Shown here: positions 1 to 8,937 of the stretch, one piece after another
Layout of the letters: each line of letters starts with the position of its first letter
Position numbering within the stretch: the stretch's first letter is position 1
Assembly (NCBI GenBank): GCA_036262835.1
Contig: DATAID010000021.1
Span: 56,861 to 120,860 of the forward strand
Reading direction: 5' to 3'
Source of the DNA: RBG-16-66-20 sp036262835
GTDB lineage: Bacteria > Pseudomonadota > Gammaproteobacteria > Burkholderiales > SG8-39
DNA: 64,000 nucleotides
Notes under the pieces: generated by a model
The model's database searches: none
Told to the model about the DNA's origin: nothing
What the model saw: the letters and a program-made list of their open reading frames with translations, nothing else
Program-made: the position numbers and the translations under genes

Positions 1-354
1 ATCTTTTACTTGCTGGTGAGCTGCCCATAGATCCTTCGAGCCCGGCGGCAATCCTCCAACCACAAGAACAAGGCACCGGGCGCCAAGCTCATGCGCCTCC
101 TCGATCGCCCTGCGATTGTCGTCCCGCCAGTCCTTCGAAGTGAAAAAGCCGCCCCGGCACAGGCCGGTCACGGTCAGGCCGTGCGCCTTGATGGAGGAGG
201 CGGCGTTTTTCAGCCCGAGCTCGGCCAGCCGGTCCCGCCAGAGGGAAATGCCGCGGATGCCATGGCGCGCCACGCCGTCGATCGCCTGCGCGAGATTCCA
301 TCGCTTCACGGTGATCGTGTTGAGCGCGAGCAGCGCCGGATCGGGAGCGCTCAT
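1..354 (-). CDS. Sugar phosphate isomerase/epimerase (TIM barrel), 3' part missing
   Basis: The first 118 residues of a protein that runs off the left edge. It opens MSAPDPALLALNTITVKRW, continues with VARHGIRGISLWRDRL, and has strand-like pieces LTVTGLCRGGFF and ARCLVLVVGGLP. This is the usual start of the xylose-isomerase-like TIM-barrel family (sugar phosphate isomerase/epimerase, AP-endonuclease-2 fold). The metal ligands lie beyond the window, so the substrate cannot be read. The start ATG overlaps the TGA of the upstream dctM gene as ATGA, so it is the last visible gene of the operon that starts at 7614. Its place beside a TRAP transporter suggests it isomerises a sugar or sugar-acid intermediate (inference). 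Confidence 0.8.
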   Translation of the reverse strand, partial: MSAPDPALLALNTITVKRWNLAQAIDGVARHGIRGISLWRDRLAELGLKNAASSIKAHGLTVTGLCRGGFFTSKDWRDDNRRAIEEAHELGARCLVLVVGGLPPGSKDLWAAHQQVKD

Positions 355-1673
355 TTCAGCAACTCGGGCGCGATGAGCTTGGGCAGGATGAGCGGGATTT
401 CCGGCCAGAGGATGATCGCCGCGAGCATGAGCAGCATCGGGATGAGCATGATCACGGTGTCCTTGAGCGCGAACTTGAGCGGCACCTTGGCGACCGCGCA
501 GGAGATCATCAGGCACAGGCCGTAGGGCGGCGTCACCAGGCCGAAGGCAAGCGCGACGATGCTGATGATCGCGAAGTGGATCGGGTGCATGTCGACCGAG
601 GCGGCGAGCGGCTGCAGGATCGTGCCCACGATGATGATCGCCGGGATCGCGTCCAGGAAGCAGCCGACCACGAGGAACACGAAGGCGATGAAGAAGCCCA
701 CGCCGGTGATGCCCATATGCCAGGAGGCGACGTTCTCGAGCAGCGCCTTGGGAATCTGGTAGTAGGCGAGCAGCCAGCCGAACGCGGACGCCGTGCCGAC
801 GCAGAAGAGCGCCACCGCCGAGAGCTTTCCCGTCTCCGAGAACGCGTGATACAGGTGCTTCAGGTCCATCTCGCGGTAGACGAAGATCGAAAGCGCGGCC
901 GCATAGAGCACCGCAATCGCCGCCGACTCCGTCGCGGTGAACCAGCCGAGCAGGATGCCGCCGACGATGATGAAGGGGGTGAAGAGCGCGGGCAGCGACT
1001 GCCAGGCCGAGACGAAGAACTCCTTCAGGGTCGCGCGCGGATAGACCGGGTAGCGGTAGATCTTCGAGTACACGTGCACCGTCACCATCTGCGCGAGCGC
1101 GATGAGCAGCCCGGGCAGGATGCCGGCAAGATACATCGCGCCGATCGAGGTCGAGATCACCCCGCCCCACACGATCATCAGGATCGAGGGCGGGATGATG
1201 ACGGCGAGCACGGCCGACACGGCGGTGATCGCGATGGAAAAGGAAAGGCCGTAGCCCTCCTTCACCTGCGCCTCGATGAAGATCTTCGACTGGCTTGCCG
1301 CATCGGCCGTGGAGGAGCCCGAGATCCCGGCGAAAAAGACGGAGAGGAGCACGTTGATCTGCGCGAGCGCGCCGGGAAAATGCCCGACCATGGTGCGCGA
1401 CAGGCGCACCAGGCGATCGGTGATGCCGCCGATGTTCATCAGGTTCGCCGTCAGCAGGAAAAACGGCACCGCGAGCAGGATGAACGAGTTGTAGGCCTTG
1501 AAGGTCTCGTTGAAGAGCATGAGCGGCGAGAGTCGCGGCTCGATGAAAAGGACCGGCAGGCAGGCGAGGCCGAGCGCGAAGGCGACCGGCACGCGCACCA
1601 CCATGAGCGCGAAGAACGTGCCGAAGAGCACCAGCGCCGCGCTCGACGGCGTGAGCACCGCTGCCCCGCTCAT
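351..1673 (-). CDS. dctM: TRAP transporter large permease (DctM)
   Basis: A 440-residue, almost wholly hydrophobic protein with about 12 membrane segments, the normal length for the TRAP large subunit. It carries the family signature GISGSSTADAASQ and the segment IIPPSILMIVWGG. DctM is the inner-membrane, sodium-coupled translocation subunit that takes substrate from the periplasmic DctP. It overlaps dctQ as ATGA at its 5' end and the isomerase gene as ATGA at its 3' end, so translation is probably coupled. The substrate is not identifiable; the enolase-superfamily and oxidoreductase genes upstream point to a sugar acid or related carboxylate (inference). Confidence 0.93.
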   Translation of the reverse strand: MSGAAVLTPSSAALVLFGTFFALMVVRVPVAFALGLACLPVLFIEPRLSPLMLFNETFKAYNSFILLAVPFFLLTANLMNIGGITDRLVRLSRTMVGHFPGALAQINVLLSVFFAGISGSSTADAASQSKIFIEAQVKEGYGLSFSIAITAVSAVLAVIIPPSILMIVWGGVISTSIGAMYLAGILPGLLIALAQMVTVHVYSKIYRYPVYPRATLKEFFVSAWQSLPALFTPFIIVGGILLGWFTATESAAIAVLYAAALSIFVYREMDLKHLYHAFSETGKLSAVALFCVGTASAFGWLLAYYQIPKALLENVASWHMGITGVGFFIAFVFLVVGCFLDAIPAIIIVGTILQPLAASVDMHPIHFAIISIVALAFGLVTPPYGLCLMISCAVAKVPLKFALKDTVIMLIPMLLMLAAIILWPEIPLILPKLIAPELLK

Positions 1674-2152
1674 GCCGGCGTTTTGCCCGCGACGATGCGG
1701 AGGTTATCGACGAACGATTCGCCGAGGAACAGCGCCCAGGTGAGGCCCGCCGCCGGCCAGGCGGCGAAGATGTAGACCATGGGCAGCTCGGCGAGCTCGG
1801 AGCTCTGGTCCCAGCCGAAGCGCACGAAGTCGATGCCCCACCAGATGAAGACGAGCGCGAACACGAAGATGGCCGCGCTGGAGACGAGCTTGAGCAGTGC
1901 GTTGGCGCGCGGCGAAAGGGCCGGCCACACGTCGACGTCGAAATGCGTGCCTTCGCGCACCCCGATCATCGCGCCGAGCATCACCATCCAGATGAAGAGG
2001 AACCTCGAGAGCTCCTCGGTCCAGATCCAGGACGGGATGAGCTCGGTGTAGCGCGAGACGATCTGCAGCGTGACCGGGACGATCAGGACCGCGACCGCCC
2101 CCACCATCAGCCAGGTGAGCAGCCGATGGCAGAGCGCGATGAGGCGCCGCAC
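1670..2152 (-). CDS. dctQ: TRAP transporter small permease (DctQ)
   Basis: A 160-residue protein with four membrane segments, typical of the TRAP small subunit that pairs with DctM. Segments include LLTWLMVGAVAVLIVPVTL, a FIWMVMLGAMIGV stretch and a conserved acidic region after SRYTELIPSW. I chose the GTG at 2152: the frame is open further upstream, but that part would lie inside dctP, encodes only low-complexity Arg/Ser sequence, and 2152 falls 7 nt after the dctP stop. The family function (coupling DctP to DctM in the inner membrane) is established; the partner assignment rests on adjacency. Confidence 0.88.
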   Translation of the reverse strand: MRRLIALCHRLLTWLMVGAVAVLIVPVTLQIVSRYTELIPSWIWTEELSRFLFIWMVMLGAMIGVREGTHFDVDVWPALSPRANALLKLVSSAAIFVFALVFIWWGIDFVRFGWDQSSELAELPMVYIFAAWPAAGLTWALFLGESFVDNLRIVAGKTPA

Positions 2153-2159
2153 CGGCGCC

Positions 2160-3134
2160 CTACTTGGTCGCGTTGATCTTGGCGAGGATCTGGTCGGCGC
2201 CGATCTCCTTCGCGTAGGCGGAGATGACCGGATCGACGGCTTTCTTGAGCGCGGCGCGGTCGGAGAACGGCACGCGCTTGAGCTTGCCGGCCTTTTCCAT
2301 CGCGGCGAGCTTCTGCTCATCCTCGCCCGACTCGACCTGCCGGCCGTAGGCGCCGGCCTCCTTGCCCGCCTTGAGGATGGCCGTCTGCAGATTCTTCGGC
2401 AGCCCCTTGAAGGTCTTGGCCGAGAAGCAGAGCGGCCGGATGGTGATCGCGTGCTGGGTCATGGCGAGGTTCGGGCCGACCTCGTAGAACTTCATCTGCT
2501 CGACGCCCGCGGCCTCGTTCTCGCCCGCCTCGATCACCTTGTTCTGGATCGCGTTGTAGATCTCGTTGTAGGCGATGACGGTGGGCGCCATGCCGGCCGC
2601 GGCGAAGGTCTTCGACCAGATCGGCGCGCCCTGCACCCGGATCTTGAGCGCCTTCAGCTCCTTCAGGTTGTGGAGCGGCTTGTTGGCGAAGATGTTGCGC
2701 GTGCCGCCGCCCGCATAGCCGATCAGCATCACTTCGGCTTTCTGCGCGATCTCGTCGGCGATCGGCTTGAGCAGATCGGCGTCCAGCACCTTGTTCCAGT
2801 GCTTCAGGTCGCGGAAGATGAACGGGGCGTCGATGAACGGCGCCGCCTTCGAGAAGGTCGACATGTGCGCGGGCGACACGATCGCGTAGTCGACCGCCTT
2901 GCCCTGGTTCATGTAGGCGAAATAGTCCTTCTCGAGGCCGAGCTCCGAGTTCTTGTGCAGGACCCAGTTCACCTTCTGCCCGGAGTACTTGTCGACCAGC
3001 TCCTGGAAGCGCACCAGCGCCTTGGTGAAGGCATGCTCGTCGTTGAACTGCGAGGCGCCGTGCAGCGTCACCTGCTGCGCCTGGGTACTTCCGCAGAAAA
3101 GCAGGGCCAGCGTCGTGAACAGTATTTTCCTCAT
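2160..3134 (-). CDS. dctP: TRAP transporter solute-binding protein (DctP)
   Basis: A 324-residue periplasmic binding protein. It begins MRKILFTTLALLFCGSTQAQ, a clear Sec signal peptide with cleavage after AQA or nearby. The mature part has DctP-family features: the internal GGTRNIFANKPLHNLKELKALKIR region and the Arg in KIRVQG that usually clamps the substrate carboxylate. The ATG at 3134 is preceded by a GGAG box; a longer in-frame start at 3173 would put residues before the signal peptide and was rejected. The start overlaps the stop of the dioxygenase gene. It delivers substrate to DctQM just downstream. The conserved Arg suggests an organic acid ligand. Confidence 0.92.
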   Translation of the reverse strand: MRKILFTTLALLFCGSTQAQQVTLHGASQFNDEHAFTKALVRFQELVDKYSGQKVNWVLHKNSELGLEKDYFAYMNQGKAVDYAIVSPAHMSTFSKAAPFIDAPFIFRDLKHWNKVLDADLLKPIADEIAQKAEVMLIGYAGGGTRNIFANKPLHNLKELKALKIRVQGAPIWSKTFAAAGMAPTVIAYNEIYNAIQNKVIEAGENEAAGVEQMKFYEVGPNLAMTQHAITIRPLCFSAKTFKGLPKNLQTAILKAGKEAGAYGRQVESGEDEQKLAAMEKAGKLKRVPFSDRAALKKAVDPVISAYAKEIGADQILAKINATK

Positions 3135-3982
3135 GATGGAGCTCCTCTCTCCTCTTTGATGGTGATCCGCCACAGGGTGCGCGGATCTTCCGGATCGACC
3201 AGCGTCGCCGAATGCAGCAGCGAAGCATTGTCCCAGATTACGACATCGCCGACGCCATATTTGAGGCGCAGCCGGTACTTCTCCTGCGTGGCATGCTCCT
3301 TCAGCTCATCGAGCAGCGCCCGCGCCTCGTCCTCCGCCATGCCTTCGATGCCGAAGGAGCTGCCGGACACGGCGTAAAGGGCGGTGCGGCCGGTGATCGG
3401 GTGCTTGCGTGCCACGCGATGCTTCACCCAGCCCATTTTGCCTTCCTGCGTCTCGTTCAGCACCGAGGCGACGGTGCGTGAAGTCTTGTCCTGGTCGTCG
3501 CGATTACCGTAATGATGCAGGGCGACCAACCCGGCGAGCTCCGCCTTGAAACCGGCGGGCAGGTCGTCGTAGGCGGCGTACTGGTTCGCGAAGAGCGTAT
3601 CGCCGCCCTGCTTTGGCACCTCGACCGAATAGAGCGTCGTGCAGCGGGCCGGCACGTCGAGATAGGAATAGTCCGTGTGGAAATACGTGCCGGCATCCGC
3701 GAGGCCGATCGGCTTGCCGTCCTTTTTTCGATTCGACAGGATGAGGATGTCGGCGTGCTCGGGGTGATGGAACTGATCGATCACGTGCGGCTCGGGCCGG
3801 CCGAAGCGCCTCGCGAAGGAGAGGAACTGCGTTGCAGAAAGCTTCTGCCCCCGGATGACGAGCACCTGCGCAGCGAAGAAGGCATTCCAGAGCGTCCTGA
3901 AGGCCTCCTCGGGAATCGGCTGCGCCAGATCGATGCCGCGCGCCTCCAGGCCGAACCCCTCGCCCAGATTCCTAAATTCCAT
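3131..3982 (-). CDS. TauD/TfdA-family Fe(II)/2-oxoglutarate dioxygenase
   Basis: A 283-residue protein with the full iron facial triad of the TauD family: H102 and D104 in FHTDYSYL and the distal H257 in NASLLHSAT. R268 or R272 in RTLWRIT can bind the 2-oxoglutarate carboxylate. These enzymes hydroxylate a substrate with O2 and 2-oxoglutarate, giving succinate and CO2; taurine and 2,4-D are known substrates but nothing here identifies which applies. The gene overlaps DUF993 by 11 bp upstream and dctP as ATGA downstream, so it belongs to the catabolic operon. An oxygenase inside a sugar-acid-like operon is unusual. Confidence 0.9.
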   Translation of the reverse strand: MEFRNLGEGFGLEARGIDLAQPIPEEAFRTLWNAFFAAQVLVIRGQKLSATQFLSFARRFGRPEPHVIDQFHHPEHADILILSNRKKDGKPIGLADAGTYFHTDYSYLDVPARCTTLYSVEVPKQGGDTLFANQYAAYDDLPAGFKAELAGLVALHHYGNRDDQDKTSRTVASVLNETQEGKMGWVKHRVARKHPITGRTALYAVSGSSFGIEGMAEDEARALLDELKEHATQEKYRLRLKYGVGDVVIWDNASLLHSATLVDPEDPRTLWRITIKEERGAPS

Positions 3983-5141
3983 GCACGCCGAGAAGCTGCT
4001 TCATGCGCGCGCAGGCGAGCGCCGGATCGCCGAGCAGCCCGGCGGCGTCCGCGAGGCGGAAGAGCTCGGCCAGGTGCAGGATCGAGCGCGCGCTTTGCTG
4101 CCCGCCGACCATCACGAAATGGTCCTGGTGCCCGTTCAGCCAGGCCATGAAGACGACGCCGGTCTTGTAGAAACGCGTCGGCGCCTTGAAGATGTGCCTC
4201 GAGAGCGGGACCGTCGGTCCGAGGACGTCGTGAAATTCCTTGTTTTTGTTTTCAGTTAAAAACCCCAAAGCCTGGGAAGCTGCCGGTGCAATCGAGTCGA
4301 AGATGCCGAGCAAGGCGTCCGAGTAGCCCTGCGCGTCGCCCTCGATCAGCTCGGCGAAGTTGAAGTCGTCGCCCGTGTACATGCGCACGCCCTCAGGCAG
4401 CCGGCGGCGCATCGCAATTTCCTTGTCCTTGTCCAGGAGTGAGATCTTGATGCCATCCACTTTTTTCCTGTTTTTCTCGAGAACAGAAAGGCAAACCTCC
4501 ATCGCCGCGTAGTGATCCGCCTTCCCCCAATAACCCTCCAGCGCCGGGTCGAACATCTCGCCGAGCCAATGGATGATCACGGGCTCCTTCACCTGGCCGA
4601 GGATGCGGTCGTACACCCTCGCGTAATCGTCGGGCGATCTTGCGGCCGCCGCGAGCGCGCGGCTCGCCATCAGGATGATCCGCCCGCCCGCCTTCTCGAC
4701 CGCCGCACACTGCTCTTCGTAGGCGCCGATGATCCGGTCGATCGAATGCTTTTCATTGCCCGGCAAATGGTCCGTTCCGGCGCCCGAGGCGATCAGGCCT
4801 TTCGCTTCCGCCACGCTTCTTTGAATGAGAAGAAGGGACGTCGCCCAGTCGAGGCCCATTCCCCTTTGCGCAGTGTCCATCGCCTCGGCGACGCCGAAGC
4901 CCCACGACCAGAGATGCCGCCGGTAGGCGAGCGTCGCGTCCCAGTCGATCGCCGCCTCGAGCCAGGGATCTCTAGGCGAGCGCGGATCTGCGACCACGTG
5001 CGCCGCGGCGTAGGCAACGCGCGTGAAGGGCTTTTCGGGCTTGCGAAAGCTACGCGGCCCCTGCAGCCGGTAGGTCTCGAGCTTCCCGCCGGCGACGGGC
5101 AGCTCGAGCTTCAGGCCTTCAGCTTGGGGATGTCGATCCAT
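3972..5141 (-). CDS. DUF993 dihydrodipicolinate-synthase-like protein
   Basis: A 389-residue protein that I recognise as DUF993, a TIM-barrel family distantly related to dihydrodipicolinate synthase. K232 in DGIKISLLD sits where the Schiff-base lysine is expected. Other conserved-looking pieces are GMGLDWATS, IIHWLGEMFDPAL and RMYTGDDFNF. The ATG at 5141 gives the usual family length; the open frame extends upstream to 5387 but only as shadow of the oxidoreductase gene. It overlaps that gene by 31 bp and the dioxygenase by 11 bp. A retro-aldol or dehydration step is likely from the fold; no reaction is established to my knowledge. Confidence 0.85.
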   Translation of the reverse strand: MDRHPQAEGLKLELPVAGGKLETYRLQGPRSFRKPEKPFTRVAYAAAHVVADPRSPRDPWLEAAIDWDATLAYRRHLWSWGFGVAEAMDTAQRGMGLDWATSLLLIQRSVAEAKGLIASGAGTDHLPGNEKHSIDRIIGAYEEQCAAVEKAGGRIILMASRALAAAARSPDDYARVYDRILGQVKEPVIIHWLGEMFDPALEGYWGKADHYAAMEVCLSVLEKNRKKVDGIKISLLDKDKEIAMRRRLPEGVRMYTGDDFNFAELIEGDAQGYSDALLGIFDSIAPAASQALGFLTENKNKEFHDVLGPTVPLSRHIFKAPTRFYKTGVVFMAWLNGHQDHFVMVGGQQSARSILHLAELFRLADAAGLLGDPALACARMKQLLGVHGI

Positions 5142-6271
5142 TTTCTCTGCTTCCAGCTTTTGAGTCCGGCTTCGGCCAGCTGCACGCCCTTCGCCCCCTC
5201 GAGCAGGCCCCAGCGGAACGGGCCTTCGCCCGCCACGTGGCGAAGAAAGAGCTCCCACTCCGCCTTGAAGGCGTTGTCGTAGTCTGCGTCCGGAACCTCC
5301 TCCCAGCCGGCGAAGAAATCGATCGGCTGGGGAATGTCGGGATTCCAGACCGGCTTGGGTGTTTTCGCATAGCTCTGGAACCGGCACCGGCGCAGGCCGG
5401 CGACCGCGCTTCCTTTCGTGCCGTCGACCTGCAGCGTGAGCAGGTCGTCGCGCCGCACCCGCACGGTCCAGGCGGAATTGAAATGCGCGATCGTCCCGCC
5501 GGCGAGGCGGAAGGTCGCATAGGCGGCGTCATCCGCGGTTGCCTTGTATTGGCGGCCGCCCTCATCCCACCGGAACGGGATGTGAGTCGCGCCCAGGCAC
5601 GACACGGATTTCACCTCGCCGAAAAGATTGTCGAGCACGTAGCGCCAGTGGCACAGCATGTCGAGAATGATTCCGCCGCCGTCCTTCTTGCGGTAATTCC
5701 AGGACGGGCGCTGCGCCGCGGGCTGGCCCGAGCGCGTGTCGCCCTCGAACACCCAGTAGCCGAATTCGCCGCGCACCGAGAGGATGCGCCCGAAAAATCC
5801 CTCGTCGCGCAATTTCTTGAGCTTGAGCAGCCCCGGCAGCCAGAGCTTGTCCTGCACCACGCCGTGCTTGATGCGCGCTTTCTTCGCCGCCTTGTAAAGG
5901 CCCATCGCCTCGGCGAGGGAGGTGGCCACCGGCTTTTCGCAATAGATGTGCTTGCCGGCGGCGATCGCCTGCCGGATGAGCCTGGGGCGAAGCTGCGTCG
6001 AGGCGGCGTCGAAGAAGATCGTGTCGCTCTTCTCTTGCAGGGCTTGGCGCAAGTCCGTGGTGAATCTCTGGATTCCATGCTGACGAGCTAAATCCCCGAC
6101 CTTTTCCAGGTTCCTTCCCACGAGAATCGGATCGGGCATCAGGCGCGTGCCGTCCTTCAGCCTGATCCCGCCCTGCTTGCGGATCTCCAGGATCGAGCGC
6201 ACGAGATGCTGGTTGGTCCCCATGCGTCCGGTGACGCCGTTCATGATGATGCCGACCCGCTTCTCGCTCAC
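5111..6271 (-). CDS. Gfo/Idh/MocA-family NAD(P)-dependent oxidoreductase
   Basis: A 386-residue oxidoreductase. The N-terminal Rossmann fold starts RVGIIMNGVTGRMG and the family signature EKP is at residues 112-114 (YCEKPVATSLAEA). The C-terminal half is the usual alpha/beta dimer and substrate domain, with GGGIILDMLCHW supplying the candidate catalytic His. These enzymes oxidise sugar or cyclitol hydroxyls using NAD(P). I chose the GTG at 6271 because it overlaps the stop of the enolase-superfamily gene as GTGA and leaves the first Rossmann strand intact; the next ATG would remove part of it. It is the second gene of the operon. Confidence 0.9.
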   Translation of the reverse strand: MSEKRVGIIMNGVTGRMGTNQHLVRSILEIRKQGGIRLKDGTRLMPDPILVGRNLEKVGDLARQHGIQRFTTDLRQALQEKSDTIFFDAASTQLRPRLIRQAIAAGKHIYCEKPVATSLAEAMGLYKAAKKARIKHGVVQDKLWLPGLLKLKKLRDEGFFGRILSVRGEFGYWVFEGDTRSGQPAAQRPSWNYRKKDGGGIILDMLCHWRYVLDNLFGEVKSVSCLGATHIPFRWDEGGRQYKATADDAAYATFRLAGGTIAHFNSAWTVRVRRDDLLTLQVDGTKGSAVAGLRRCRFQSYAKTPKPVWNPDIPQPIDFFAGWEEVPDADYDNAFKAEWELFLRHVAGEGPFRWGLLEGAKGVQLAEAGLKSWKQRKWIDIPKLKA

Positions 6272-7614
6272 CTGATCTCCCTCATCGAATTCCAGTCCGG
6301 CATCGCGCCGCTCGCAAAGCCGGGGCAATCGAGCGAGCCGATGCGCATCTCGCCCTTCACGATCCCTGGCCGCACCGCCCCGTGGCTGCGCTCATAGAGA
6401 TCCGGATGCGCCGCAAGGAACGCCTCCTGCTCGGCCAGCGGCAGCCCGGCCATTCCATTCACGTAGTGATGGCCGTTGCGCTCGACGTGCTCGAGGCCGA
6501 GCAGCGACACGAGCGCGAGATCCTGCTGCAGCGCGAGGCCCGCCTGGATCGTGAGGTCCTCGCCCGACATGAAGTAGCCGCCGCCCCAGCTCGCGCAACG
6601 CGCGCGGTTGATGAGCGACTTGTAGATTCCCTTGCAGGTCTTCGACGACACGCCCTGGTAGCCGAGCGCCTTCGCGCGCGGGAAAGCCTCGAGCGAGTCG
6701 TCCGACTCGTCGATGATCACGGGCCTGTCGATCCCCTTCACCGGCCGCGCGAGCGCGTTCTTGCGGCTGACGGGCTGCTCGATGAAGAGAACGCTCTCGA
6801 CAAGGCGCTTCAGGCGCGGCGCCGCCTTCATGCGCGACCAGAGCGCCGCGACGCCTTCGATGTCCTCGTACTGCTCGTTGCCGTCGAGCGAGGCGCGGTA
6901 GGGCGACTCGATGCGGTCGAGCACCGAGGCGATTGCCGAGAGCCGCTCGAGGTCGGCGACGGCGTCGCCGCCGACCTTCAGCTTGAAGTAGCGGTGCCCA
7001 TAGCGCTCGACGACTTCTTCCAGCGTCTCGGGCAGGCCGTCATGCACCCGCTGCCTCGCGTCAGCCGCGGTGATGGGGTCTACCAGGCCGACGGTGTGGC
7101 GCGCGGCGATCGCCTTTCGTGGCGCGAGCCCGGCGAGGAACTCCGGCATGTGCAACCCTTCGAACTTTTCCGCGCCGATGACGTTCTTACGGATCGCCGT
7201 GTAGAAGGAAAGGCCGAGCGCGCGGCAAAGGGCGTCGAGCACCGCCCGGTCGAGGAGCGCCGGCCCGTAGTTCGCCACGAGCCCCTGCGCGGGCGAGCTA
7301 TGCCGCCATGCTGTGGCGGCGTCGTGGGAGAGATAGCACTTGCGCGCGGCGCGCAGCGACTCGCGCAACTGCTCGAAATTGTCCTCGTTGGAGAGCGCGG
7401 GGTTCTTGTCGAACCACTTCGGAGCGAGGAGCTCGGCCGCCGCGCCTTCGGCTTCCCTGCCGTCCTCGGTACGGATGCGCACCCGGACGAAGGCCTGGGG
7501 GGCCTCGGTGAGCGTCACCACGCCGAAGCGGAACGGCATGCGCAGCCGCACGTCGCGCTCGAACAGCTCGACGTTCGCGATGCGCAGCCTGACGGCGCTC
7601 AGCGTGCGATCCAT
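6268..7614 (-). CDS. Enolase-superfamily enzyme (mandelate racemase/muconate lactonizing type)
   Basis: A 448-residue protein with an enolase-superfamily capping domain and barrel. Visible active-site elements are the general-base lysines K211 and K213 (FKLKVGG), metal ligands near D244 (SLDGNEQY), E279 (FIEQPV) and D302/E303 (IDESD), and K325/K328 (SSKTCKG) at the far end of the barrel. Such enzymes abstract a proton alpha to a carboxylate, usually for sugar-acid dehydration or epimerisation. This is the first gene of the operon. The operator-like motif at 7617-7632 ends 2 nt before its ATG, leaving no room for a normal Shine-Dalgarno site. Specific substrate unknown. Confidence 0.88.
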   Translation of the reverse strand: MDRTLSAVRLRIANVELFERDVRLRMPFRFGVVTLTEAPQAFVRVRIRTEDGREAEGAAAELLAPKWFDKNPALSNEDNFEQLRESLRAARKCYLSHDAATAWRHSSPAQGLVANYGPALLDRAVLDALCRALGLSFYTAIRKNVIGAEKFEGLHMPEFLAGLAPRKAIAARHTVGLVDPITAADARQRVHDGLPETLEEVVERYGHRYFKLKVGGDAVADLERLSAIASVLDRIESPYRASLDGNEQYEDIEGVAALWSRMKAAPRLKRLVESVLFIEQPVSRKNALARPVKGIDRPVIIDESDDSLEAFPRAKALGYQGVSSKTCKGIYKSLINRARCASWGGGYFMSGEDLTIQAGLALQQDLALVSLLGLEHVERNGHHYVNGMAGLPLAEQEAFLAAHPDLYERSHGAVRPGIVKGEMRIGSLDCPGFASGAMPDWNSMREIR

Positions 7615-7616
7615 AA

Positions 7617-7632
7617 TTAACCGGTTCGTTAC
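7617..7632. promoter_or_regulatory. Operator-like motif, site 1 (TTAACC-N5-GTTAC)
   Basis: TTAAC-CGGTTC-GTTAC on the plus strand, an inverted repeat of TAAC and GTTA arms around 6 bp. It lies in the 21-bp gap between the metallopeptidase-like gene and the enolase-superfamily gene. A TAGAAT -10-like box on the minus strand (7638 to 7633) would put the transcription start inside the motif, which would suit a repressor. Fourteen of 16 bases match site 2 (14364-14379), and the arms match site 3 (34136-34151). Confidence 0.7.
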
Positions 7633-7635
7633 ATT

Positions 7636-8937
7636 CTATTTCGGCGCGAGCGCGGCGGGAAGCCGACGCGACGTCAGCATTTCGAAATACGCCTGCCAGC
7701 GCCGCGGGGCGCCTGCTTCCGCGCCGGCAGCGGATTCGACGTAGGCGCGGACCCGGCTCCTGCCCAGCGCGTAATTGACGATGTAGCTGCGGTAGGCATC
7801 GTAGAACCGCACGGCGCGCTCGGCGTAGGCGCGCGGCGCGAGCGTATAGCGGCCGAGCCACTCGAGGGTCGCCTCGCGGTCCGTCTCGCCCTCCAGATAG
7901 CGGCGCGCCGCCTGGATTCCGGCGGGGGACAGCTTGCGCAATTCGACGCCGACCCGGTGGTATTCGAGTGCGCGCGCCGGGCCGAGCCCCGCGAGCGGAA
8001 AAAGCGTGTCGCGCCAGAACGCCACGCGCTCCTCGTCCGGGAATGCAAGATCGACGCCGAACTCGGCCGCGCCCTCGGACACGAGCGACTGCGGCGAAAA
8101 AAGCGCAAAGAAGGAGAATTCCATCCAGCCGCGATCGCGCACGAAGTTCTTTTCCAGGAGCGCGTAGTAGGTGTGATGCCCGGGATACCCCTCGTGGCAG
8201 GCCAGATGGATCGCCTGGCCGATGTCCATCGGCAGCTCGACGTTGATCTGGAGGACGCTCCGGTAGTTGCCCTGGTACCAAAGATAGGCGGCCCAGGGCT
8301 TGCCCCGCACGTACTCGAGCGTGAAGCGCTCGCCAGGCGGCAGTTCGATGTGCGCGAGCGTGCGGCGCCGGCACTCCTTCACCGCCGCGTCGAGCACCGC
8401 GCTGACGCGCTCCTCCGGAATGACGAACTCCTTGCGATACGCCTCGACCCGGTCGCGCAACGCGCCCACGCCCGGCATCCGGCGATCGAGCTCGCGCACG
8501 ATGGGGTCGAACTCCGCATCGGCGATGCGCGGCACGACGACGCCGGAGAGGACGCGCGATTCCTCGTCGAAGCGCATCTTTTCGCCGCCGACGATGCGCG
8601 CGCGGGCGGCGAGCGCGGGCAGCTGCTGGCGGAGATACGCGTAGCGCCGCATCACGCTTTCGTCCCGCGCCTCCTCCGCCGTCGGCTGCAGCGCGGCAAG
8701 GAGGCTGAGGGCGCGCGCGCCGATCTCGACGAGCGGCCATTTGGCGTGCTTCGCCTCCTCGCGCCACGCCGGCGGCCCGTAGTAGGCGTCGACGGAGTCG
8801 CGGTCATGCTCCCCCAGGGCGAGCCCGAGACGCACGTACTGCTCGGCCGCCTTGTCGATGGCAACCCGGGCCGGCGCCTGCCCGAAGGCGGTCGAAAAGA
8901 CGAAAACGCAAGCGAGGACGAAAAAGAATCTAGGCAA
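7636..8937 (-). CDS. Secreted metallopeptidase-like protein (DUF885-like)
   Basis: A 433-residue exported protein. It starts with a strong signal peptide (PRFFFVLACVFVFSTAFGQ). Near the middle is HLACHEGYPGHHTYY, an HE-x4-HH-type motif of DUF885-like gluzincin relatives, followed by FFALFSPQSLVSEGAAEFG, where a downstream Glu could be the third zinc ligand. I chose the TTG at 8937, which has GGAG with good spacing; the ATG at 8967 lacks a visible ribosome site and adds residues before the signal peptide. It overlaps the NUDIX gene by 8 bp. It is probably a periplasmic zinc peptidase; substrate and link to its neighbours are unknown. Confidence 0.75.
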   Translation of the reverse strand: MPRFFFVLACVFVFSTAFGQAPARVAIDKAAEQYVRLGLALGEHDRDSVDAYYGPPAWREEAKHAKWPLVEIGARALSLLAALQPTAEEARDESVMRRYAYLRQQLPALAARARIVGGEKMRFDEESRVLSGVVVPRIADAEFDPIVRELDRRMPGVGALRDRVEAYRKEFVIPEERVSAVLDAAVKECRRRTLAHIELPPGERFTLEYVRGKPWAAYLWYQGNYRSVLQINVELPMDIGQAIHLACHEGYPGHHTYYALLEKNFVRDRGWMEFSFFALFSPQSLVSEGAAEFGVDLAFPDEERVAFWRDTLFPLAGLGPARALEYHRVGVELRKLSPAGIQAARRYLEGETDREATLEWLGRYTLAPRAYAERAVRFYDAYRSYIVNYALGRSRVRAYVESAAGAEAGAPRRWQAYFEMLTSRRLPAALAPK

